DNA of 6,683 nucleotides from CAVSWN01 sp046728115 (GCA_046728115.1 JBKPDW010000480.1:1-6683); one strand, 5' to 3'. Positions 1 through 6,343 are shown, counted from the stretch's first letter. Program-made: numbers and translations. Notes: a model not told the origin generated them from the sequence alone.

Positions 1-1043
1 GTCCCGCGTCGGGCGACATCGCCAAAGGCGACATCAAGGCTCAGACACGGCAGACGCTCGACAACATCAGCGCCACGCTGGCGACGGCAGGATCCAGCCT
101 TGCCAACGTTGCGAGCGTGATGGTGTATCTGCGCAACGCGAGCGATTTCGCCGCGATGAACGAGGTCTACACCACCTACTGGCCGAAGGATCCGCCCACG
201 CGGACGACGGTGATTGTGGCTCAGCCACTGGCGCTGGCCGACGGGCTGATCGAGATCTCGATGGTCGCGATCCCCAACGGCGGCGAGCGCGTCGTGGTGC
301 ACCCGAGCGGCTGGATGAAGTCGCCGAATCCGTACAGCTACGGGATCAAGACAGGCAACACGCTGTTCCTGTCCGGACTCGTGAGCCGGAACGGCAAGGA
401 CAACACCACGGTCAAGGGCGACGTCACAGCGCAAACCAAGACCGTTCTCGACAACGGAGCCGCAATTCTCAAGGAAGCCGGCATGAGCTTCGCCGACGTT
501 GTCTCGTCGCGCGTCTACCTCACCGACGAGACCGCCTTTCAGGCCATGAATGCCGCGTACCGCAGCTATTTTCCGACGATGCCGCCGGCGCGCGCGACAG
601 TGAAGACCGGGCTGTCAAGTCCCGATTACCAGGTGGAGATCACGATGGTGGCTGTGAAGGACTCGGGGCGGAAGGCACTCACTACGCCAAACGCCGATGG
701 CACGCCTGGCAACACGAATCCGAATCTCAGCTCTGCAATCCAGGTGGGGAACCGCCTCTACGTTGCGGGCATCACGGGCAACACTGCGAGCAACAAGGGC
801 GACGTAAAGGCGCAGACCACCGAGGTCCTCGCGCGCGTCGGGCGAACGTTGAAGGCCGCCGGCTACGACTGGTCGAACGTCGTCGACGGCGTCGTGTATC
901 TGCCCGATATGACCAAGTTCCAGGACATGAACGCCGCGTATCGCGAAGTGTTCACGAAGGACTTTCCGGCGCGAGCCACGGTGGGCACGGGATTGATGGG
1001 TGCGGACGCGGCAGTGGAGATCATGTTCACGGCGGTGAAGTAG
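1..1043 (+). CDS. Tandem RidA-domain (YjgF/YER057c/UK114) protein, 5' end cut off
   Basis: The frame is open from the first full codon at position 3 to a TAG at 1041-1043, giving 346 visible residues, so the true start lies outside the window. The GTG at 117 lies inside the first domain and is not a start. Three copies of the RidA fold can be read: residues ~1-91 (partial), ~98-221 and ~230-346. Each ends with the family signature Pro-x-Arg-x-Thr-Val followed by a (V/I)E-I strand (Arg67/Glu84, Arg197/Glu212, Arg324/Glu339). In the RidA family this Arg contacts the carboxylate of 2-imino acids, reactive enamine/imine intermediates that RidA hydrolyses. Typical RidA proteins are ~130-residue single domains forming trimers; three domains in one chain could mimic the trimer. 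Domain 3 has Ala where domain 2 has Ser in the L-x-x-(S/A)-G strand (about residue 255) and lacks the nearby Tyr, so its site may be degenerate. The substrate is unknown. Confidence 0.93.
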   Translation, partial: PASGDIAKGDIKAQTRQTLDNISATLATAGSSLANVASVMVYLRNASDFAAMNEVYTTYWPKDPPTRTTVIVAQPLALADGLIEISMVAIPNGGERVVVHPSGWMKSPNPYSYGIKTGNTLFLSGLVSRNGKDNTTVKGDVTAQTKTVLDNGAAILKEAGMSFADVVSSRVYLTDETAFQAMNAAYRSYFPTMPPARATVKTGLSSPDYQVEITMVAVKDSGRKALTTPNADGTPGNTNPNLSSAIQVGNRLYVAGITGNTASNKGDVKAQTTEVLARVGRTLKAAGYDWSNVVDGVVYLPDMTKFQDMNAAYREVFTKDFPARATVGTGLMGADAAVEIMFTAVK

Positions 1044-1068
1044 CGACGCGTCGCACCGCTACACCGCC
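1031..1068. terminator. Hairpin shared by the two convergent gene ends (possible bidirectional terminator)
   Basis: GGCGGTG (1031-1037) pairs with CACCGCC (1062-1068). After an unpaired AAG, TAGCG (1041-1045) pairs with CGCTA (1057-1061). The loop holds part of the perfect 12-bp palindrome GCGACGCGTCGC (1043-1054). The TAG stop of the RidA gene (1041-1043) is base-paired to the complement of the TAG stop of the flavoprotein gene (1059-1061). The structure is symmetrical, so either transcript could form it. No T-run follows on either strand, so it is not a classical intrinsic terminator. It may slow polymerase, protect 3' ends or simply reflect the similar Ala-Val endings of both proteins. Confidence 0.45.
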
Positions 1069-2651
1069 GCAAACTCGCGCGCGATTTCTGTGGCGGATCT
1101 GAGGGTCAGTGCGACGAACGTCAACGTTCCATTCGTGCACCCACCCGTCGGCGTCGTCGGCGCGCCGACGACGAAGAGATTCGGGTGATCGTGCGTGCGG
1201 CCGAAACTGTCGCACACGCTGGTCGCGGGGTCCGATCCCATGCGACAGCCGCCGCCGGGGTGATCGAGGTAGTCACCTTCGCCGGTGTTGACGATGCGGC
1301 CGTTGCTGGCACGAGCGAGATTCTGAAACACGCCGAGCACGTGCTCTCTGGTAACCGCCTCACGCGCGAGCGTCGCCGCGTCGAACCGGTGCTCGATCTT
1401 CGGCATCGGGTCTCCGTACCGATTCTTCTTCGACGCGTCCAGCGTGAGCCGGCTGTCGGCGGACGGATGCACGTCGACGTACGCTCGCAGGCGGACGGAG
1501 CTGCCTTTCGTGCGCGATCGCCAGTCCGCCATCAACTCGTCCCCCAGCAGCAGCCGGCCATCGGATCCACGAAGGCGCGGCTCGCGGCCGGCAGCGCTCT
1601 CCCACACCCGCGTGTCGTGGCGGACGAACGGCTTGTCCGTTCGACACCGGAAATACTCCCGCGAAATCAAGCTGTGGGTCATGTTCTGCCCGGGAAACGT
1701 CTGATCGTCGATGTTCGCGGTGGCCGAGATGAACTTGTGCCCGTTCATGTATTCGCCGACGAGGCCCGAACTGTTCGCCAGCCCATTCGGAAAGCGGCTG
1801 TTCGTCGACAGCAGGAGGAGATGCGAGCTCCAGCAGTACCCGGACGCCACGACGAACGTCCGGGCCCGATACTCCACGGGCTCGGTCGGGCGATCCTGGT
1901 GGAATCCGCGTGCGGCCACGACTACCGGACGCCGATCATCGAGCACGAGCCGGCGGACGAGCGTTCGATCGTGCAGCACGATCTTTTTCGGCTCCATCAG
2001 CTGCCGGAACGTGAAGTCTGGTGAGTAGCGTGCGCCGGATGGGCACACTTCGCCACACGTGTCATAGACACAGCAGCTGCCGCGCCCGCCGAAGGGCTCC
2101 AGGTTGCGCGCCATCGGGAGCCCAACGAACCTGAGGCCGCTCTTCTCGGCCCACGCCTTCAGCACCTGGAGGTTGTACGACAGAGGAATCGGGCCCTGCG
2201 GATATGGCTCGGACCGCCGATCTTCCGGATGCGGACTGGGCTCGCCGCTCACGTGCAGACGCCGCTCGGCCTCACAGTAGTAGCGCTCGAGCTCGGGCCA
2301 TTCGATGGGCCAGTCAACGGCCAGACCGTACAGCGATCGGAGCCGCAGATCCTCTTCCGAGAACCGATTGCACGCGCCGCCCCAATGCAGCGCCAGCCCG
2401 CCCACGGCCATCGTCATGGAGATGATGCCGTTTGCCTGTTGATCCTCGATGTAGTCGTCGGGCCACGGATGCTCGCCATAGGCGAGCGCCCGCTCGCGAT
2501 AGCGTCCGCGATTCTGCACATCGAAAATCGATCGTCCCGCTTCGACGACGGCGATGGACAGCTTCGGACGCAATTCGGTCAGCTTCTGCGCAAGCATGGC
2601 GGAAGTAATGCCGCCACCGATGATGCAGATGTCTGATTCGTGTGCTGGCAT
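1059..2651 (-). CDS. GMC-family FAD dehydrogenase, 3Fe-4S glucose-dehydrogenase alpha-like subunit
   Basis: A 530-residue flavoprotein. I start it at the ATG ending at 2651 because GAGGAA lies 7 nt upstream; a TTG eight codons earlier (2675) has no such support. The N-terminus has a Rossmann FAD motif, IIGGGITS (Gly12-14). GGLALHWGGA (about 84-93) is a typical GMC element. The C-terminus has DHPGGGCRMG, with the presumed catalytic His464, and GGCTNGTLT, with Asn507 at the second catalytic position (His or Asn in GMC enzymes). Cys193, Cys194, Cys199 and Cys203 form CC-X4-C-X3-C, the arrangement known for the 3Fe-4S cluster of Burkholderia-type FAD-glucose dehydrogenase and related fructose/gluconate dehydrogenases. 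It therefore probably oxidises a sugar, polyol or other alcohol and passes electrons through FAD and Fe-S to an acceptor. It has no signal peptide; export would rely on the Tat-signal small subunit encoded just upstream. The cytochrome c subunit is absent from the window. The substrate cannot be told. Confidence 0.93.
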   Translation of the reverse strand: MPAHESDICIIGGGITSAMLAQKLTELRPKLSIAVVEAGRSIFDVQNRGRYRERALAYGEHPWPDDYIEDQQANGIISMTMAVGGLALHWGGACNRFSEEDLRLRSLYGLAVDWPIEWPELERYYCEAERRLHVSGEPSPHPEDRRSEPYPQGPIPLSYNLQVLKAWAEKSGLRFVGLPMARNLEPFGGRGSCCVYDTCGEVCPSGARYSPDFTFRQLMEPKKIVLHDRTLVRRLVLDDRRPVVVAARGFHQDRPTEPVEYRARTFVVASGYCWSSHLLLLSTNSRFPNGLANSSGLVGEYMNGHKFISATANIDDQTFPGQNMTHSLISREYFRCRTDKPFVRHDTRVWESAAGREPRLRGSDGRLLLGDELMADWRSRTKGSSVRLRAYVDVHPSADSRLTLDASKKNRYGDPMPKIEHRFDAATLAREAVTREHVLGVFQNLARASNGRIVNTGEGDYLDHPGGGCRMGSDPATSVCDSFGRTHDHPNLFVVGAPTTPTGGCTNGTLTFVALTLRSATEIAREFAAV

Positions 2652-2657
2652 GAGCAA

Positions 2658-2664
2658 TTTCCTC
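2658..2664 (-). promoter_or_regulatory. Ribosome binding site of the flavoprotein gene
   Basis: On the minus strand GAGGAAA ends about 6-7 nt before the ATG at 2651. It decides the start in favour of the Met-Pro-Ala-His N-terminus over the upstream TTG. Its first base is also the outermost base of the palindromic element, so an RNA hairpin there would end exactly at this site and might influence its accessibility. Confidence 0.7.
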
Positions 2665-2744
2665 ACGACGATCAACGCAGAAACCGCAGAACCCGCCGAG
2701 CCTTGAACGCTCTGCGGCTCCCGAGATCCGCGTTAATCGTCGTG
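2664..2744. repeat. 81-nt imperfect palindromic intergenic element
   Basis: The gap between the small-subunit stop and the flavoprotein ribosome binding site is almost entirely one inverted repeat. The outer arms 2664-2678 and 2730-2744 match at 14 of 15 positions, the exception being 2673/2735. A nested pair CCGCAGA (2684-2690) and TCTGCGG (2711-2717) matches perfectly. The minus strand reads as short, repetitive TCTGCGGTTTCTGCG and GCGGATCTCGG motifs, a style I associate with dispersed palindromic repeats in some GC-rich genomes. The arms abut the small-subunit stop codon on one side and the downstream Shine-Dalgarno on the other. It could be a mobile REP/MITE-like element, an mRNA-stabilising or attenuating hairpin, or both. 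Only one copy is in the window. Confidence 0.75.
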
Positions 2745-3314
2745 TCAGACCAACGGTGCCGGCTTTCGCGTCGTGATGGCAATCGGCCGGCACACCTCGC
2801 GGTTGATCATCGCGTTGTAGCAATCGTCGTTGGCTTCGCTGCTTCGGAAATAGAACGCCATCAGATCGGCGACAACGTGCTGTCCCGACGGACGAGAGGA
2901 CAGCGTCCGAACGCCTGCCTTCGTGTACGCCTCGTCCAGCAGCAGGCGTCGCGTCTCGAGATCCAGCGCCGACCATCCGCCGCCCCTGGCGCGAGCCGCG
3001 CGATCGAGTTCCGTCAACTGCAGGCCATACCGAGGCACGGGCGATGCGCCGGTTTTCTGCAGACGCGGGTGTCCGTAGCCATGGGTCATCGCCATGCCTT
3101 CGCGGTACCCGCGCGTCCAGGCCACGAACTTGTCCACGGTGACTGCGATCCGCGCCGCGCCGAGTGACGCCGGCAGCACGGTGGGCGCAATCTCGCGCAG
3201 GATCGCAATCGCCTCCGGGGTCAGATCGCGGGGTTGCGCCAGCAGGCGCAGGCGTTCGAACGGAAGGACGGCGGCAGCGGACGCGGCCCAGCGGAGCAAC
3301 GTTCGTCGATTCAT
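2745..3314 (-). CDS. Gluconate 2-dehydrogenase subunit 3 family protein (Tat-signal small subunit)
   Basis: A 189-residue protein with ATG at 3314. The N-terminus MNRRTLLRWAASAAAVLPF has twin arginines (residues 3-4), Leu-Leu, then an Ala-rich hydrophobic stretch. This is a Tat signal, probably cleaved near residue 26 (RLLA). The mature part is polar and mostly helical, with Cys165 and Cys175 near the C-terminus in the DDCYNAMI and REVCRPIAI segments, as in the small (gamma) subunit of FAD-glucose and gluconate dehydrogenases, where cysteines stabilise contact with the catalytic subunit. Known gamma subunits act as a chaperone and export partner: the folded, cofactor-loaded alpha subunit, lacking its own signal, rides through Tat with them. 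The gene precedes the alpha-like gene on the same strand with a 93-bp gap filled by the palindrome, so the two probably form an operon. AGGA about 10 nt before the ATG is a modest ribosome binding site. Confidence 0.9.
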   Translation of the reverse strand: MNRRTLLRWAASAAAVLPFERLRLLAQPRDLTPEAIAILREIAPTVLPASLGAARIAVTVDKFVAWTRGYREGMAMTHGYGHPRLQKTGASPVPRYGLQLTELDRAARARGGGWSALDLETRRLLLDEAYTKAGVRTLSSRPSGQHVVADLMAFYFRSSEANDDCYNAMINREVCRPIAITTRKPAPLV

Positions 3315-3353
3315 ACGGCCAAGATCCTAGCAGACCTACGATATAGTGAAGAG
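3315..3353. promoter_or_regulatory. 39-bp divergent promoter region between dehydrogenase and radical SAM operons
   Basis: Only 39 bases separate the ATG codons of two oppositely oriented operons, so their promoters must overlap or extend into coding DNA. The gap has one AT-rich island. TATAGT at 3342-3347 is a good plus-strand -10 candidate (five of six consensus bases). It lies 6 bp before the radical SAM ATG at 3354, so transcription could start at or next to the ATG, making a leaderless mRNA. On the minus strand the same island gives TATATC, a weaker -10 that would leave a short leader containing AGGA for the small-subunit gene. No convincing -35 box is seen either way. Confidence 0.45.
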
Positions 3354-4343
3354 ATGGCCCTTGAGTGGATATTCGGCGCTTGGGGACGAATCCTGACCGG
3401 GTATACGCCGGCGCTCTCGATTGAGATCACTCGAGAGTGTCCGCTGCGTTGTCCTGGATGTTACGCCTACGGCGATGACCACCTCGGCGGCGACCTGACA
3501 CTTCGTGATGTGCGCGATTTCAAGGGCCAGGCGCTCATCGACGGCGTGCTCGGCGTCGTCGATCGGCTGCGGCCGCTTCATGTGTCGCTGGTCGGCGGGG
3601 AGCCGCTCGTACGATATCGAGAGCTGAATACGCTCCTGCCGCTGCTCTCGCAGCGGGGCGTGCACGTCCAGCTGGTAACCAGCGCGGTCCGCGAGATTCC
3701 CGCGGAGTGGCGCGGCATCAAACGGCTCTCGCTGGTCGTCTCGATTGACGGCCTTCAGCCAGAACACGATGCCCGACGAACGCCAGCCACCTACGATCGC
3801 ATCCTGAAGCATATCGTCGGTCACTCGATCACGGTCCACTGCACAGCCACGCGACAGCAGGTGAACCGGCCCGGCTATTTCGACGAGTTCCTGCGGTTCT
3901 GGTCCGCGCGCGAGGAGGTCGAGAAGATCTGGGTCAGTTTGTATACGCCGCAGGTTGGCGAGGTGTCCGACGAGCGCCTGCGTCCCGTCGATCGGGCCCA
4001 GGTTGTAGACGATTTGCGCGCGCTGCGCCTGAAATACGCAAAGCTGGCGCTGCCCGAAGGCCTGCTCAACGTGTACGCCAATCCGCCCGACTCCCCCGAC
4101 GAATGCGTCTTTGCGCGTACGACGACGACAATCTCCGCCGATCTGACGACGCGGATTACGCCCTGTCAGTTTGGTGGGAACCCGGACTGCAGTAATTGCG
4201 GATGCATCGCGTCAGCCGGCTTGGCAGCGGTCGCACGCCATGAGCTATTCGGTTTCATCCCCATCGGCCGCATCTTCGACAACTCGTTGAAGGTGGGCGA
4301 GCGCGTCAGGCGGATGCGTCCCGTGGAGCCGACCGCGGCCTGA
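3354..4343 (+). CDS. Radical SAM protein with C-terminal auxiliary-cluster cysteines
   Basis: A 329-residue protein. I choose ATG 3354 because the frame's upstream extension to 3234 would overlap the divergent small-subunit gene and is not protein-like. Cys29-X3-Cys33-X2-Cys36 (CPLRCPGC) is the radical SAM [4Fe-4S] motif, and Gly81-Gly-Glu-Pro84 is the SAM-binding GGEP motif. VVSIDGLQPEH is a further typical core strand. At the C-terminus Cys251, Cys271, Cys279, Cys282 and Cys284 form C-X19-C-X7-C-X2-C-X-C, resembling a SPASM/twitch auxiliary Fe-S site but with a compact final CxxCxC. Such extra clusters are common in peptide- or cofactor-modifying radical SAM enzymes. The protein presumably cleaves SAM to a 5'-deoxyadenosyl radical; the substrate is unknown. 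It overlaps the next radical SAM gene by one base. I recognise the architecture as a recurring family but cannot assign a pathway. Confidence 0.92.
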   Translation: MALEWIFGAWGRILTGYTPALSIEITRECPLRCPGCYAYGDDHLGGDLTLRDVRDFKGQALIDGVLGVVDRLRPLHVSLVGGEPLVRYRELNTLLPLLSQRGVHVQLVTSAVREIPAEWRGIKRLSLVVSIDGLQPEHDARRTPATYDRILKHIVGHSITVHCTATRQQVNRPGYFDEFLRFWSAREEVEKIWVSLYTPQVGEVSDERLRPVDRAQVVDDLRALRLKYAKLALPEGLLNVYANPPDSPDECVFARTTTTISADLTTRITPCQFGGNPDCSNCGCIASAGLAAVARHELFGFIPIGRIFDNSLKVGERVRRMRPVEPTAA

Positions 4344-5380
4344 TGCGAATGGCTGGAGGCGCTACCAGGCGGACTCTGAGCCGCAAGGCCCGATCGCTCA
4401 AAGAATTCCTGCGCGGCTTGACGGATACCGCACACCCGCTGCTCGTCCAGATCATCCCGATCCGCCGCTGCAACATCGACTGCGGCTACTGCAACGAGTA
4501 CGACAAGGTGTCGCCGCCGGTTCCCTCCGACATCCTCATGCACCGAATCGACAAGCTCGCCGAGCTTGGCACATCGGTCGTCGCTTTCAGCGGCGGCGAA
4601 CCGATGCTGCATCCGGATCTCGACGACCTGATTCGCCACATTCGCGCGCGCGGGATGATGGCCGGGCTGATCACGAACGGTTACTTCCTGGTCCCGAAGC
4701 GAATCGAAGCGCTCAACGACGCGGGTCTGGATTTTCTGCAGATCAGCATCGACAACGTCGAACCCGACGACGTGTCGAAGAAGAGCCTGCGGCTGCTCGA
4801 CAAGAAACTGCAGGCGCTGAAGGACTACGCGACGTTCGACGTGAACATCAACTCGGTGCTCGGCGGCGGGATCAAGAACCCGGAGGACGCGCGCACCATC
4901 AACACCCGCGCGCGGCAACTCGGATTCTCCACGTCGATCGGCATCATTCACGACGGCTCCGGCAGGCTGATGCCGCTCGCGCCGGCCGAGCGAAAGGTCT
5001 ACGACGACGTGTCAGCGGCCATCAACGGCCCGTGGCAGGTTTTCAAGAACCTCTACTCGGGGATTCGCAGCTTCCAGGACAATCTGGCGGATGGCATGCC
5101 GAACGAGTGGCGGTGCCGGGCGGGCGCCCGCTACCTTTACATCTGCGAAGATGGCCTGGTCCACTACTGCTCACAGCAGCGCGGCTTTCCGGGAGTTCCG
5201 CTCGAAACCTATACGATCGACGACATCCGGCGGGAATTTGCCACTCCAAAGTCGTGCGCGCCCTACTGCACGGTGGGCTGCGTCCATCGCGTGTCGACGA
5301 TGGACTTCTGGCGAAACAAACAGGTAAGCGATCACCAGTCGTCGCCCGTCGCCACGCGACTTGGATCAGGACGGCCGTGA
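4343..5380 (+). CDS. Second radical SAM protein with SPASM/twitch-like C-terminus
   Basis: A 345-residue protein whose ATG shares its A with the TGA of the preceding gene (TGATG, 4341-4345). Translation is therefore probably coupled by reinitiation; GGAG at 4325-4328 is rather far for normal initiation. The core motif is Cys43-X3-Cys47-X2-Cys50 (CNIDCGYC), followed by SGGEP (GGEP at 84-87) and later QISIDNVEPD. The C-terminal region has Cys258-X12-Gly271-X4-Cys276, matching the CX9-15GX4C start of SPASM/twitch domains. Cys268 lies inside it, and Cys305-X3-Cys309-X3-Cys313 follows. One auxiliary [4Fe-4S] cluster is thus likely. The basic N-terminus (about residues 9-20, Arg/Lys-rich) and polar 18-residue tail carry no clear motif. 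It likely acts with the upstream radical SAM protein on a common substrate. No RiPP precursor gene is visible beside them. Confidence 0.92.
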   Translation: MRMAGGATRRTLSRKARSLKEFLRGLTDTAHPLLVQIIPIRRCNIDCGYCNEYDKVSPPVPSDILMHRIDKLAELGTSVVAFSGGEPMLHPDLDDLIRHIRARGMMAGLITNGYFLVPKRIEALNDAGLDFLQISIDNVEPDDVSKKSLRLLDKKLQALKDYATFDVNINSVLGGGIKNPEDARTINTRARQLGFSTSIGIIHDGSGRLMPLAPAERKVYDDVSAAINGPWQVFKNLYSGIRSFQDNLADGMPNEWRCRAGARYLYICEDGLVHYCSQQRGFPGVPLETYTIDDIRREFATPKSCAPYCTVGCVHRVSTMDFWRNKQVSDHQSSPVATRLGSGRP

Positions 5381-5396
5381 GGCTCCCGAAGGAGCC
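5381..5396 (+). terminator. Hairpin directly after the radical SAM operon stop codon
   Basis: GGCTCC (5381-5386) and GGAGCC (5391-5396) form a perfect 6-bp stem with a CGAA loop, starting at the base after the TGA at 5378-5380. No T-run follows (GCCCGTTCCG), so this is either a U-poor terminator, a 3'-end protecting hairpin, or a Rho-dependent pause element. The remaining bases up to the convergent gene end at 5438 show nothing else. Confidence 0.5.
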
Positions 5397-5437
5397 GCCC
5401 GTTCCGACGACGACACAAGACGGCGAAGCGTGGACCG

Positions 5438-6343
5438 TCAGCTCGCGGCGGCGAGCTTCTCCTCCTTTTTCGCAGCTTTCCCCGCTTTCTTCGCCTCTTT
5501 CCTGCCCGAGTCGGTCAGCGCCCAATCAGCCTCGAACACGCTCTGCAACTCGCGTACAACGCTTTCGTCGGTCACGATCACACCGATCTCCCGGCGCTTG
5601 TCGATCTCGAGCCGACGCAAGCTCTGACTGCCAAGAAACGCACGGTTGCCGTCACGAACGATCACGCGTACGTGCAGCCGCCTGCCCGGGTACTTCTCGC
5701 ACTTGCAGTCCCATTTCGATTCGACCTTGCCAATCACCTTCACCTCGACACCGGCTTTCGCACGCTCGGTCAGGATGCGCAGCATGGCATCGTCGGTTAC
5801 CTTGGGGTCGTAGATCAGAAGCTCCCGGCGCGCGCCCTTGAGGAACGCGCTGAGCCGCTCGCGCGAGTTCTCGGGGCTCACGACGAAGCGGTCCGCCCCG
5901 GGCACGTAGGGTTGCCGTTCGAAGTCGGCCTCGAACAGCTTCATGGCTTCGTTGACCAGCTTGACGTTTTTCGTCGTGACGCCGAAGCTGCGGCTCTTTT
6001 CCATGTCGAGCGCCGTGAAGTTGAAGCCGTACACGTGCAGGATCTTGGCGTCCACGATCATCATCTTGCCGTGATAGCGAACAAGATCGTCCGCAGTTCG
6101 GGACACGGTGACGCCGGCTTCCAGCAGGTGCATTTCGAGCTTGCGCAGGCTCTTCGTGCCGCCGCGATTCGCGTGGGCGGTCAGCGCGCGGACGCGTACG
6201 CCGCGCGTGACGGCCGCGCCGAGGGCGCGCGCGATTTCGATGCGGTCGAACCGGAAGATCAGCACGTCGATGGACTTGCGTGCCTGCTTGATGGCCGTAA
6301 TGACGGGGGCGACACCGGAGTCCGGCTGGACGATGAGTTTCAT
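5438..6343 (-). CDS. Phospholipase D superfamily (PLDc) protein with one canonical HKD motif
   Basis: A 301-residue protein starting at the ATG ending at 6343 (MKLIVQPDSG), which is where a PLD-like domain naturally begins. The frame stays open for 45 further codons to a TTG at 6478, but that part does not look like protein of this family. No strong Shine-Dalgarno is seen. Two PLD repeats are readable. The first has His91-x-Lys93-x4-Asp98 (HGKMMIVD), the canonical HKD signature. The second has His224-x-Arg226-x4-Asp231 (HVRVIVRD) followed by AFLGSQSL, so Lys is replaced by Arg. PLD enzymes use the two HKD histidines to cleave phosphodiesters in lipids or nucleic acids; whether this protein is catalytic is uncertain. 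There is no signal peptide or membrane segment, suggesting a cytoplasmic protein. Residues ~281-301 are a Lys/Ala-rich tail (RKEAKKAGKAAKKEEK), which could bind nucleic acid or acidic lipid. It converges on the radical SAM operon with a 57-bp gap. Confidence 0.88.
   Translation of the reverse strand: MKLIVQPDSGVAPVITAIKQARKSIDVLIFRFDRIEIARALGAAVTRGVRVRALTAHANRGGTKSLRKLEMHLLEAGVTVSRTADDLVRYHGKMMIVDAKILHVYGFNFTALDMEKSRSFGVTTKNVKLVNEAMKLFEADFERQPYVPGADRFVVSPENSRERLSAFLKGARRELLIYDPKVTDDAMLRILTERAKAGVEVKVIGKVESKWDCKCEKYPGRRLHVRVIVRDGNRAFLGSQSLRRLEIDKRREIGVIVTDESVVRELQSVFEADWALTDSGRKEAKKAGKAAKKEEKLAAAS

Noticed and set aside
1185..2024. 279-codon open frame on the plus strand opposite the flavoprotein
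   Set aside because: It is antisense to a gene with clear GMC motifs throughout. Its product is Arg-rich with no recognisable domain, as expected for a shadow frame in GC-rich DNA.
3234..3353. Upstream extension of the first radical SAM protein by 40 codons
   Set aside because: It would overlap the divergent Tat-signal gene, is Arg/Gln/Ser-rich without pattern, and begins before the promoter-like TATAGT.
4166..4951. 261-codon minus-strand open frame opposite the two radical SAM genes
   Set aside because: It spans the junction of two well-supported genes in antisense and shows only a biased Val/Asp/Arg composition.
5381..5437. Possible small precursor-peptide gene after the radical SAM pair
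   Set aside because: The 57-bp gap has no start codon with a ribosome binding site and is occupied by a hairpin, so no RiPP precursor is supported here.
5032..5841. 269-codon plus-strand open frame overlapping the end of the second radical SAM gene
   Set aside because: It is out of frame with the radical SAM cysteines it overlaps, and its product is a low-complexity Arg/Ser/Pro sequence.
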